In this document: positions 9,246 through 17,091 of the stretch, one piece after another | Layout: every line of letters begins with the position of its first letter | Position numbering within the stretch: position 1 is the first letter of the stretch | Assembly: GCA_947384285.1 (NCBI GenBank) | Contig: CANDGI010000008.1 | Location: 1 to 64,000, forward strand | From: an uncultured Lachnospiraceae bacterium | GTDB lineage: Bacteria; Bacillota; Clostridia; Lachnospirales; Lachnospiraceae | Direction of reading: 5' to 3' | Length of the DNA: 64,000 nucleotides | The notes under the pieces: model-generated | What the model was told of the DNA's origin: nothing | The model's database searches: none | The model's input: the letters and a program-made list of their open reading frames with translations, nothing else | Translations under genes and position numbers: made by a program

Positions 9246-12200
9246 ATGCCGAATGAAATTGAGAAAAACACAAAAAAGTTAAGTAATGAGCTGGATGCTT
9301 CCTTAAACCATGCCATGACAATCATTACAAAGGATTATCTGGGAATGCTGGAATCTTATGAGATTATGGATCCCACAGAAGAAGATAAGGATACCAGAAT
9401 TTCTGAATGCGGAAAATTTTATAAATTGTCTCGGCTTGTTTTGAACAAAGAGGAAAATTTTTTGGACAAGCTGACTACCATTGTAAATGTGGCATCTTCT
9501 ATTGAATGCAGCCTGGCGACGGTGGTACATAGCGATGGATGCCGCATAGATTATTATCTGGGTATTGTATCCAAACGGGCGCGTACAGAAACTGACCGGA
9601 AAAGGCGAGAGGCAAATGCAGCCGCTTTTCGTGGCGCTTTGGCAGGGAACCTGACAGGTTCTGATTTGGAAGAGCTGCCAAGCAGTGAGGTGGAAAATCT
9701 TCAGAGTACCATACTGGCAGGAAAAAGGAACTGCTATTCCTCTGTTTCCGGTATTGTTGCGCTGCGGGACGAAAAAAATAAGAGCATCACAGGCTACGTG
9801 CAGGGAATTGAGAATCTGGTGGATTCACTGAAGGGGCAGGAATATACGGTTGTCATGCTGGCGGATCCAATAGATACTGCAGAGCTGCAGGTGATCCGGA
9901 AGGGATATGAACTGCTGTACACCCAATTGTCCACATTTGCCCATCATGCGGTGACATTTAATGAAAGCGATACGGTATCCTTGTCCAAGGCAAGGTCAGA
10001 GGGCATATCCAAGGGAATTTCTACAGGCATTTCCATGACCCAGAGCAGATCCCGGTCGAAGGGCAGATCTTTTGGGATGAGTGCAGGAATAGGGCTTGGT
10101 GTTCCATTTGTGGCAAATGCAAATTTGGGGCTGAATGCTGGATTTAACAGCGGAACCTCTGATACCATGGGAAAGTCGGATACTAGGAGCAGAAGCTTAC
10201 AGCAGAGTAAGTCCGTGACGGATACTGTTTCCACATCCAAGGCAGCAGGGAAGAGCATACAGTTCAGCTATGTAAATCGAAGTGTAAAATCTTTGTTGGA
10301 TAAAATAGACAAACATTTGGAGCGGCTGGATGAATGTGAAAGTTTTGGGGCCTTTGACTGTGCAGCTTATGTGATTGCAAAAGACAGGGAAACGGTTCTG
10401 ACAGTTGCCAGCAACTATAATGCCCTGATGCGAGGAAAAAATTCCAGCGTGCAGGCATCCCATATCAATTCCTGGTATAAGGAAGAAGAAACAAAGGTTT
10501 TGGGGCAGTACATAGGGTCTCTGGTGCATCCTCGCTTTTTGTTGAGGAAAAGACAAGGGGAATACCAAGAAGAAAAAATTATTGTCACTCCGGCATCCAT
10601 TGTCAGTGGTGATGAGCTTGCCATACAAATCGGGCTGCCGAAAAAATCTATTTTAGGCGTTACAGTCATTCCAATGACGCCATTTGGGAGAAACATAGCA
10701 GAAAGCGGTCAAGAACGGCTGTTTCTGGGCGATCTTTATCATATGGGTCATGAAGAAGGCGGGTATGGAAAAGAGCAGAAAGTATGTGTGGATATTGAAA
10801 GTTTGTCTATGCATACCTTTATCACTGGTTCTACCGGTTCCGGGAAATCGACGACGATTTATTCTATGTTGGACAAATTGATGGTACATTCGGTAAAGGG
10901 ACGGAAAGAAAAAATAAAATTTATGGTAATTGAGCCTGCAAAAGGAGAATATAAAAATCGGTTTGGAGGATACCCCAATGTAAAGGTTTATGGGACGAAT
11001 GATAAGAAAATGCCTCTGTTACGGATAAACCCATTTAGTTTTCCGAAGGATATACATGTTCTAGAGCATATTGACCGCTTGATTGAAATATTCAATGTTT
11101 GCTGGCCCATGTATGCGGCAATGCCTGCTGTGCTGAAAGATGCCATTGAACGGGCGTATATCCTGTCAGGATGGAATTTGGCGACTTCAGAATGCAGCTA
11201 TGTGAAGGAAATGCCTCTGTATCCTTCTTTTATTGATGTGCAACAGCAAATTAATGTAGTTATGGAGGAGTCCGCTTATTCTTCTGATACGAGAGGAGAT
11301 TATAAGGGAGCATTGTGCACCAGACTGAAATCACTGACCAATGGATTGTACCGGCAAATTTTTACCAGTGATGAGTTGTCTGTGGAGGAATTGTTTGAGA
11401 GCAATGTCATTATAGATTTAAGCAGAACAGGATCCAGTGAAACCAAAGCTCTGATTATGGGATTACTGGTGATGAAACTGCAGGAATACCGCATGTCAAA
11501 TGCAGGCAAAGGAAATGAACCTCTAAAGCATGTGACTGTGTTGGAAGAAGCCCATAATATACTGAAAAGAACATCAACGGAGCAATTTGGAGAAAGTGCG
11601 AACCTGCTTGGAAAATCTGTGGAAATGCTGGCAAATTCCATTGCAGAGATGCGGACCTTTGGAGAAGGATTTTTGATTGCGGATCAGGCTCCGGGCCTGA
11701 TGGATTTGTCTGTCATTCGGAATACCAACACAAAAATTATACTACGTCTGCCGGATTTGCAGGATCGGGAACTGGTTGGAAGGGCTGCAGGACTGAATGA
11801 GGACCAGATATTGGAATTATCTAGGATAAAGACATTTGTTGCAGCAGTGTACCAAAATGACTGGCTGGAGCCTGTGCTCTGTAAAATTGATACAAATTTC
11901 AGGGAAGTTCCAGAATTTCATTATGAAAAGAGAAAAGCAGACAATAGAGAGAAATACAGGATTTTGGAATATGTGCTGCTGCCCATTGACAAAAGAAAAA
12001 AATTAGATGGCAAGTATGTTGCCGGCCTGATTAATGAAGTACAAAAACTACAGATACCGGCTGAGGTAAAAATTGCATTTCTAGAATATGCCAAAACAGC
12101 GGATGATACTGTAATTGAAAGGTTACGAGAAAAAATAGTGTACCATATTTTCGAGTCAGAAGAGGCATTTTGCTTTGCAAAGGGGAAAGAGGAGAATATT

Positions 12201-12395
12201 GCATTCTGGCGGAACTGCCTGCTGAAACGACTGGAACCTGATATCACAATTTTGCCTGAATATGCCCAAAATCAGATTCTTGCACTTCTTGCAAAAGAAA
12301 AGGCACAGTTTGACGGGAAGAAAGAATCGGTTTCTTTCTTTGAAAGATTGATGGACTATATAGAGGAGGGAAAAAGACATGGCATTATTAGATAA
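9246..12395 (+). CDS. HerA/FtsK-superfamily pumping ATPase with Gly/Ser-rich insert
   Basis: A 1049-residue ATP-driven translocase of the HerA/FtsK/VirB4 superfamily. The ATG at 9246 follows GAGGAAA; the frame stays open upstream to a TTG at 9215. The N-terminal 240 residues are an alpha/beta region of unknown type. Residues of about 245-340 form a low-complexity Ser/Gly/Arg tract with repeats such as SKGISTGIS and GRSFGMSAGIGLG. The ATPase core has Walker A TGSTGSGKSTT (about 527-537), Walker B plus Glu VTVLEEAHN (about 762-770), and the HerA-like RTFGEGFLIADQ (about 802-813). Known relatives move DNA or protein through membrane channels or process DNA ends. No transmembrane helix is evident, so it is probably recruited to the membrane. 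It overlaps the nuclease gene by 17 bp. Confidence 0.85.
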   Translation: MPNEIEKNTKKLSNELDASLNHAMTIITKDYLGMLESYEIMDPTEEDKDTRISECGKFYKLSRLVLNKEENFLDKLTTIVNVASSIECSLATVVHSDGCRIDYYLGIVSKRARTETDRKRREANAAAFRGALAGNLTGSDLEELPSSEVENLQSTILAGKRNCYSSVSGIVALRDEKNKSITGYVQGIENLVDSLKGQEYTVVMLADPIDTAELQVIRKGYELLYTQLSTFAHHAVTFNESDTVSLSKARSEGISKGISTGISMTQSRSRSKGRSFGMSAGIGLGVPFVANANLGLNAGFNSGTSDTMGKSDTRSRSLQQSKSVTDTVSTSKAAGKSIQFSYVNRSVKSLLDKIDKHLERLDECESFGAFDCAAYVIAKDRETVLTVASNYNALMRGKNSSVQASHINSWYKEEETKVLGQYIGSLVHPRFLLRKRQGEYQEEKIIVTPASIVSGDELAIQIGLPKKSILGVTVIPMTPFGRNIAESGQERLFLGDLYHMGHEEGGYGKEQKVCVDIESLSMHTFITGSTGSGKSTTIYSMLDKLMVHSVKGRKEKIKFMVIEPAKGEYKNRFGGYPNVKVYGTNDKKMPLLRINPFSFPKDIHVLEHIDRLIEIFNVCWPMYAAMPAVLKDAIERAYILSGWNLATSECSYVKEMPLYPSFIDVQQQINVVMEESAYSSDTRGDYKGALCTRLKSLTNGLYRQIFTSDELSVEELFESNVIIDLSRTGSSETKALIMGLLVMKLQEYRMSNAGKGNEPLKHVTVLEEAHNILKRTSTEQFGESANLLGKSVEMLANSIAEMRTFGEGFLIADQAPGLMDLSVIRNTNTKIILRLPDLQDRELVGRAAGLNEDQILELSRIKTFVAAVYQNDWLEPVLCKIDTNFREVPEFHYEKRKADNREKYRILEYVLLPIDKRKKLDGKYVAGLINEVQKLQIPAEVKIAFLEYAKTADDTVIERLREKIVYHIFESEEAFCFAKGKEENIAFWRNCLLKRLEPDITILPEYAQNQILALLAKEKAQFDGKKESVSFFERLMDYIEEGKRHGIIR

Positions 12396-13083
12396 TATGA
12401 AGGACCTAACGGAAATATCGGAAAAGAAAGGAAAGATAGAGCCAGGGTTCAGTGAAGATGCGCTGAAAACATATGAAAAGCTGTTTGAAGGAGGGGATTT
12501 TTTTGAAATTTTAAGGGAAGAGGATACAGAAGGCAGAGGGGTTGAAATCCCTGAATCAGAGAAAGTTTCCGAATCAGACAGCATATCTCAACCGGAGGAT
12601 ATTCCCGAATCAGAAGAATTGCCCAGAATGGATGTAAGGGGATGCCCCATTGATGGAAATGGAGGAAACTGGGAAGGAGAAAGAGGAAATTCCACATGGG
12701 TTCCGGATAGGAATGACGTTCCCAAAAATCCGCTGACAAATCCAGACAAACTCACATGGGGGGAACTTCTGGATAAATATGGGATAGATGGAATACCCTT
12801 TAAGGATGGCGAGGCAGATTTTTCAGAAGTGTCAAAGGGGGAAGTTGAAATTGATGACTTTACAGATGATAGAGCTGCAAATTTTGACCAGGCTGATGAA
12901 AAATTGGCAGAGCAGAGAGGCTGTACCCCAGAAGAGGTTGCAAAGTGGAGAGAAGAGCATAAGTATACCTGGCATGAATGTAAAGATTGCAAGACAATGC
13001 AGAAGGTTCCAACAGAAATTCATGGAAATGTTCCTCACTCTGGTGGTGTGTCAGAATACAGGATGCGGAAAGCAGAAGAATAA
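12379..13083 (+). CDS. HNH/EndoVII-fold nuclease resembling polymorphic toxins
   Basis: A 234-residue protein whose C-terminal 130 residues match the HNH/endonuclease VII nucleases with a WHH-type motif. These are a common toxin domain of contact-dependent and other polymorphic toxin systems. The visible block runs from KYGIDGIPF through VSKGEVEIDDF to YTWHECKDCKTMQKVPTEIH and then PHSGG. The likely active and metal-site residues are W198, H199, E200, H215 and H220. Unlike classical polymorphic toxins there is no long secretion or RHS part. The N-terminal 90 residues are acidic and Ser/Glu-rich, ending in a linker-like WVPDRNDVPKNP. Its start lies inside the HerA gene, behind GAGGAGGG, indicating tight co-expression. 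The ATPase may act on this nuclease or deliver it; that is inference. Confidence 0.8.
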   Translation: MALLDNMKDLTEISEKKGKIEPGFSEDALKTYEKLFEGGDFFEILREEDTEGRGVEIPESEKVSESDSISQPEDIPESEELPRMDVRGCPIDGNGGNWEGERGNSTWVPDRNDVPKNPLTNPDKLTWGELLDKYGIDGIPFKDGEADFSEVSKGEVEIDDFTDDRAANFDQADEKLAEQRGCTPEEVAKWREEHKYTWHECKDCKTMQKVPTEIHGNVPHSGGVSEYRMRKAEE

Positions 13084-13165
13084 AGGGAACAGTTTGGCTT
13101 AGAACTTTTGCATTGGCTAAAGCCCAAAATTGAACGACTACGAATAAAGAAAGGAAAGATGTAAA

Positions 13166-13609
13166 ATGGAAACTATCTGTAAAGACAGGGTATTTGGGGA
13201 AATGACATATAAACATAGGTGGTATAAGCAGCAATCTGTGACAATGTTTGGAAAGTCCTGGAATATAAAAGTTGTTGCCAAGGCATATTCGGGAAAGCGT
13301 ATTACAGAAGAACAGAGAAGAGCATACAGAATCTTTTCCGAAAAGGAAGAAGAAGTGTTAAAGCGAGTGGGAGAAAAATTGAAATCTTATGTGAATGATA
13401 GTTTAGAAGGAGGACTCATTGGTGGGGATGAGATAAAAAAGGTAGAACAGGTTTGTGAACTTGAACAGATGATAACACCCACATCATTACTGTTTAAACA
13501 GGATGGAACGGCAATTCTATTATTTGACTGTGTATGGGATGTGGAAAATGGAGTAGCGGTAAAATTGTTTCCAGAAATGATTGTTGGACCACAGGATATA
13601 TTTTTATAA
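13166..13609 (+). CDS. putative immunity protein for the HNH nuclease
   Basis: A 147-residue soluble protein placed 82 bp after the nuclease gene and preceded by AAAGGAAAGATG. It begins with a pattern reminiscent of DUF6985/DUF2004-like immunity proteins (VFGEMTYKHRWYKQ), then has a charged helical middle and ends with beta strands (ILLFDCVWDVENGVAVKLF). I am not certain of the family. In polymorphic toxin loci, a small acidic or neutral protein directly downstream of the nuclease is typically its specific inhibitor, so the call rests on position, size and a weak sequence resemblance. It has no signal peptide, consistent with protection of the producer's cytoplasm. It is the last gene of the operon before a terminator. 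Confidence 0.55.
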   Translation: METICKDRVFGEMTYKHRWYKQQSVTMFGKSWNIKVVAKAYSGKRITEEQRRAYRIFSEKEEEVLKRVGEKLKSYVNDSLEGGLIGGDEIKKVEQVCELEQMITPTSLLFKQDGTAILLFDCVWDVENGVAVKLFPEMIVGPQDIFL

Positions 13610-13715
13610 GATATAGGGTGGAGTTGATATTGTTGTAACATATAATGAATTGCAAGATAGCTTGGAAGTCAGGCGTCCATCTTTGTAACATAAAAGCATA
13701 TGGTAATAAAAAGGA

Positions 13716-13757
13716 AATCAGGAGTATCTGAGTATAGCAGGATACTTCTGATTTTTT
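13716..13757 (+). terminator. rho-independent terminator of the dynamin/HerA/nuclease operon
   Basis: A 13-bp stem formed by AATCAGGAGTATC (13716-13728) and GATACTTCTGATT (13741-13753), with one G-T wobble and a 12-nt loop, is followed by a T run. It lies about 100 bp after the immunity-like gene and fits as the end of that transcript. Confidence 0.75.
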
Positions 13758-13883
13758 GTCATAAGAAATATTATGACAGGGAAAAAGGAAAGCTTGAGAT
13801 TGCTCTGTAATATTATGGGATATCCGGCATTTTAATTTTCAATGATAAGGAATGTCTGGTTTTTGCCTGAAAGGAATTTACAG

Positions 13884-13917
13884 TTATTACTCCGGTGGAT
13901 GAATGCCGGAGTAATAA
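13884..13917. repeat. perfect 12-bp inverted repeat in gene-free spacer
   Basis: TTATTACTCCGG (13884-13895) and CCGGAGTAATAA (13906-13917) are perfect inverted copies around a 10-nt loop. No T run follows on either strand, so a terminator is unlikely. The surrounding 13,760-14,060 region holds no convincing gene. It could be an operator, an RNA hairpin or a recombination site remnant. Confidence 0.6.
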
Positions 13918-13979
13918 TCTCCCGAAAAAATTAAAAAAGGCCAGAATTTTGATGAAGTATGAATCAAAGATAATTTTTA

Positions 13980-14008
13980 TTGTCAGGGGCAGAATTTGCC
14001 GATATAAT
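13980..14008 (+). promoter_or_regulatory. sigma-A-type promoter of the Rpn-like pseudogene
   Basis: TTGTCA (13980-13985) and TATAAT (14003-14008) are separated by 17 bp, 56 bp before the original start codon at 14065 of the broken nuclease gene. Confidence 0.6.
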
Positions 14009-14064
14009 AAACATAGAAATATTTTCTTTAAAAATAAGATAATATTTTATAGAAGGGAGAAGGA

Positions 14065-15019
14065 ATGCAGAAGAAAACGCCCGATTATGATAATGTGCTT
14101 AAAACCATGAAAAGCAAGCACAAAAGGCTGTTTATTTCAGTTATTAATGATATTTTTGAAAAGATTATCCAATGGATGCAAAAGTGGATGTTCTGCCCTC
14201 GGAAGGGTATCTGACAGAAAGCGAAAGTCCAGATGGAAACAGGGAGATAGAAGAACAGATTTCGGATTTTCTGATGAAAATCGGAAGTGAAAATTATCTG
14301 TTGGAATGCCAGAGCTACGATGATGGTTCCATGGCAATCAGGATTGCCGAATATGCGTTTCTTGTTGCAAGGCAGTTTGCCATATGGGATATCGGCCATG
14401 CTATGATTCCCATGCCGCGGTTTTCCATTATTTATGTAAAAAAGACAGATAAAACACCAAAATCAACCACCATTACTTTTACATTTCCCGACGGGCAGCG
14501 TGTGGATTATAAAGCAGAGAATATAATTTTGGTGGATTTTACAAAGGAATATATTGTGGAAAAGCGTCTGTTTCCATATATTCCTTTTTATGTTGCAAGG
14601 TATGAGAAGGAATATATGGAAACAGGATAGAAGAAGCCATAAGGGATTTGAAATATTTCAGGAATGAAATGCTCCGTCTGCATAAGGCTGGAGAACTGTC
14701 TGATGATGAAATCATAGACCTGATGGGATTTGTAAATATTATCATTACATATATTACAAATGGGAATGAAAACGAGGAAAGGCTGGTGAATATTATGGGA
14801 GGAGCTGTAATTGAAACAGAATCGGAGAAACTGATACAACGTGGAGTAAAACAAGGAATACGGCAGGGAATGCAGCAGGGAAAAGTGCAGACTATTATTG
14901 AACTGGGCAAGGAGGATGGGCTTGAAGATACAGCAATTTTAGCCAGACTACAGAATAAGGCGGGAGTGACCCTGGAACAGGCCATGTCCTATCTGCGTAA
15001 ATACGGGGAACAATCGTAA
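14065..15019 (+). pseudogene. Rpn/PD-(D/E)XK nuclease-transposase family, frameshifted
   Basis: The remains of a recombination-promoting nuclease (Rpn-like, PD-(D/E)XK) gene of the kind present in many copies in Lachnospiraceae. The original start is ATG 14065 behind AAGGGAGAAGG. The first 33 codons are in one frame, then a base is missing near 14163 (AAGATTATCC where AAGGATTATCC is expected). The nuclease core continues in a second frame to a stop at 14630, with the conserved LLECQSYDDGSMAIRIAEYA block carrying the catalytic Glu and Gln. A second break near 14627 moves the C-terminal helical part into a third frame, ending at 15019. That part has the repeats GVKQGIRQGMQQGK typical of the family. 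With two breaks it is very likely inactive, unless programmed frameshifting or sequencing error is involved. Confidence 0.8.
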
Positions 15020-15035
15020 AGGATGGAAAGAAACA

Positions 15036-16676
15036 ATGGTGATTTTTATCTACAGCAGGAAATCCAAATGGACCGGCCGGGGAGAAAGCGTGGAAAACCA
15101 GCTTGCCATGTGCCGGGATTACATACAGTATAACATTGAAGGCGCCGGGGAAGCCGAAATCGTCACATACGAAGACGAAGGCTACTCCGGCAAAAATACC
15201 AACCGCCCCCAATTCCAGAAAATGATGCAGGAAATCAAAAAAGGAAACTGCAATTATCTGGTGTGCTACAAATTGGACCGGCTGGGCCGCAACATTGCAG
15301 ACCTGGCCAATCTGGTGGAAATGCTGAACAAGCTGGATGTTTCTTTTATCAGCATTAAGGAACGGTTTGATACTTCCACTCCCATTGGAAAAGCTATGCT
15401 TTATTTTGCAGGGGTTCTTGCCCAGATGGAGCGGGAGCAGATTGCAGAGCGGGTGCGGGACAATATGGTGATGCTTGCAAGAAAGGGCAGGTGGCTGGGA
15501 GGGAACACGCCCCTTGGATTTGCGGCAGAAGCGGAAGAAAAGGTATCTGTCAATGGAAAAAGCAGGAAGTCTTTCCGGCTGGCTGTGGATGAACAGGAAA
15601 TGCAGATGGTCCGGTTTATTTTTCAGGAATATCTTAAAAATCAGTCTTTAATGGGAATCGTCAAATATTTTCTGAGCTATGGCATACAGACAAAGCGAGG
15701 CAATGAATATACAACAACTGCTATCCGGGACATTTTGACAAATCCTGTTTACTGTACAGCAGACAAGGAGGCGTATGATTATTTCTGGAATCTGGGCTGC
15801 CAGGTATGCATGGAAAAAGAGGAAGCAGACGGCACATACGGGTTGATTGCCTATGCGAAGACTTCTTCCAGCCAGTACAAGAACAAGAATAATTCACCGG
15901 AAAAATGGATTGTAGCAAAAGGGAAGCATCCGGGAATCATATCTGGGCAGGACTTTTCCAAAATCCAGAACCTGCTGGCAAAAAACAGCTCCAGGGGAGA
16001 AGGATGGCACAAGTCCCAGAACCCGGTGGCTTTGCTCTCAGGAATTTTGCATTGTTCCTGCGGACACCTGATGCGCCCGAAATATTATTCAGTCAAACAG
16101 GTAACAGAAGGGGGAGAACGGAAATTTTCCTATCTCTGCCCTTATAAAGACATGACCCACGGGGAGAAATGCTCCGTACCAAATGTGCAGGGAAATACAC
16201 TGGATGAACTGGTGTACAGGGAAGTGCTGCGGTATACAGAGGAAAATTCTGACATTCACCATATGCTTAAGGAAGCTATGGCAAGAATGGATGACACAAA
16301 AGAAGAAACAGTGACTGCAGCAGACCTGCTGGGGCAGGAGATACAGAAACGGAAAAAAGAAGTGCAGAACCTTATTTCTGTCCTGGCGAAATCCGGCGGT
16401 GAGGAAGATTTTATCCGTCAGATAGAAAAGGAAATCCGAAAACTCAATGAAGAATGCGCGTCTTTGGAAAAAGAGCGCACAGAATCAGGGGAAGAAGGAA
16501 AGAATATTCAGGGCGACAGACAGCAGATGGAGTTTCTCTTAGGACAGCTTTCCAGTTTCCGCAGCCTCTTTGGCACCTTAACAGTACCAGAAAAACGGGA
16601 ATATCTGCGGATGATTCTGGACAAAGTTGTCTGGGATGGAGAAGAAGCCCATATTTTTATCTATGGCAGCCATTGA
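15036..16676 (+). CDS. large serine recombinase (site-specific integrase/resolvase)
   Basis: A 546-residue large serine recombinase. The N-terminal resolvase domain (about 1-150) carries the catalytic serine in IYSRKSK (Ser7), the YEDEGYSGKNTNRP block and KLDRLGRN. The recombinase DNA-binding domain follows (about 165-290). A zinc-ribbon lies near 330-390 (LHCSCGHLM, then two further cysteines in YLCPYKDMTHGEKCSV), and a C-terminal coiled-coil covers about 420-500. This is the architecture of integrases that insert phages, conjugative transposons and islands at short att sites. The gene ends 130 bp before a truncated ABC ATPase gene, which looks like the disrupted target, so it is probably the integrase of the island that includes the dynamin operon. 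It appears intact. Confidence 0.9.
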   Translation: MVIFIYSRKSKWTGRGESVENQLAMCRDYIQYNIEGAGEAEIVTYEDEGYSGKNTNRPQFQKMMQEIKKGNCNYLVCYKLDRLGRNIADLANLVEMLNKLDVSFISIKERFDTSTPIGKAMLYFAGVLAQMEREQIAERVRDNMVMLARKGRWLGGNTPLGFAAEAEEKVSVNGKSRKSFRLAVDEQEMQMVRFIFQEYLKNQSLMGIVKYFLSYGIQTKRGNEYTTTAIRDILTNPVYCTADKEAYDYFWNLGCQVCMEKEEADGTYGLIAYAKTSSSQYKNKNNSPEKWIVAKGKHPGIISGQDFSKIQNLLAKNSSRGEGWHKSQNPVALLSGILHCSCGHLMRPKYYSVKQVTEGGERKFSYLCPYKDMTHGEKCSVPNVQGNTLDELVYREVLRYTEENSDIHHMLKEAMARMDDTKEETVTAADLLGQEIQKRKKEVQNLISVLAKSGGEEDFIRQIEKEIRKLNEECASLEKERTESGEEGKNIQGDRQQMEFLLGQLSSFRSLFGTLTVPEKREYLRMILDKVVWDGEEAHIFIYGSH

Positions 16677-16806
16677 TGGAGCAAGAATCAGAAAATACCA
16701 GTGGCTGCCGGATGTGCGTTTACAGAAAGAAACAGATGCAGCAGGACAGCCAGCAGTTTTCACCCACAGGCCGACCGCGTTGTTTCCGCAGCAGAACCAT
16801 CCCATT

Positions 16807-16944
16807 GCCGCACCCGCTAGGCCCCACAACCGCCAGGAAATCCCCTTTATGAACCGTAAAATTTATATTGGATAAAGCAGGTGTTTCCCCCTGCATCGTA
16901 TGATAGGAATAACCCACATGGCTGATATCCATTAATTTTTCCAT
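16807..16944 (-). pseudogene. truncated ABC transporter ATPase (SsuB/TauB-like), N-terminal 46 codons
   Basis: On the minus strand the ATG at 16944, behind AAGGAGAAC, opens a typical nitrate/sulfonate/taurine-type ABC ATPase. It runs MEKLMDISHVGYSYH, then TPALSNINFTVHKGDF and AVVGPSGCG. The reading continues as NGMVLLRKQ, where a functional P-loop needs GKST. The similarity therefore stops exactly at the second glycine pair of Walker A, and the rest of the gene is absent. This is best explained by insertion of the neighbouring serine-recombinase element into the gene. The regulatory region upstream seems untouched. Confidence 0.75.
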
Positions 16945-16999
16945 AAAGTTCTCCTTATTGTTGCTTATTAATATTGTATGACCAGGGAAAGAAAGGGTG

Positions 17000-17026
17000 C
17001 TAGAGCATTTTTCAAGCACGCTCTAG
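17000..17026. promoter_or_regulatory. interleaved inverted repeats, candidate operator
   Basis: CTAGAGC (17000-17006) pairs with GCTCTAG (17020-17026), and GTGCT/AGCAC forms a second, interleaved pair. The site abuts the -35 box of the response-regulator promoter and lies between divergent genes, so it could control either. Confidence 0.45.
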
Positions 17027-17027
17027 G

Positions 17028-17056
17028 TTGACATATGCCCGGCATCTCCATATAAT
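17028..17056 (+). promoter_or_regulatory. consensus sigma-A promoter of the two-component operon
   Basis: TTGACA (17028-17033) and TATAAT (17051-17056) with 17 bp between, 36 bp before the response-regulator start. Both boxes are perfect matches to consensus. Confidence 0.85.
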
Positions 17057-17091
17057 TTATTTAGAATGAACACACAGGAAAGGAATCATCC

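Larger units (their letters stand above)
1..16806. mobile_element. probable integrated island, right end at 16,806; left end outside window
   Basis: The right boundary is inferred from the abrupt end of homology inside the Walker A codons of an ABC ATPase gene (16,807). A complete serine recombinase lies directly inside that end. No counterpart of the lost ABC gene is seen at the left, so the left end would lie before position 1. The dynamin/HerA/nuclease operon and the decayed nuclease gene would then be cargo. Continuity from position 1 to the recombinase is assumed, not shown. Confidence 0.4.

Noticed and set aside
13610..14060. CRISPR array or repeat cluster
   Set aside because: Only single hairpins are seen, with no regularly spaced repeats.
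13895..14110. A 71-residue plus-strand frame
   Set aside because: No family, no ribosome-binding site, and it overlaps the hairpin, promoter and the start of the Rpn-like pseudogene.
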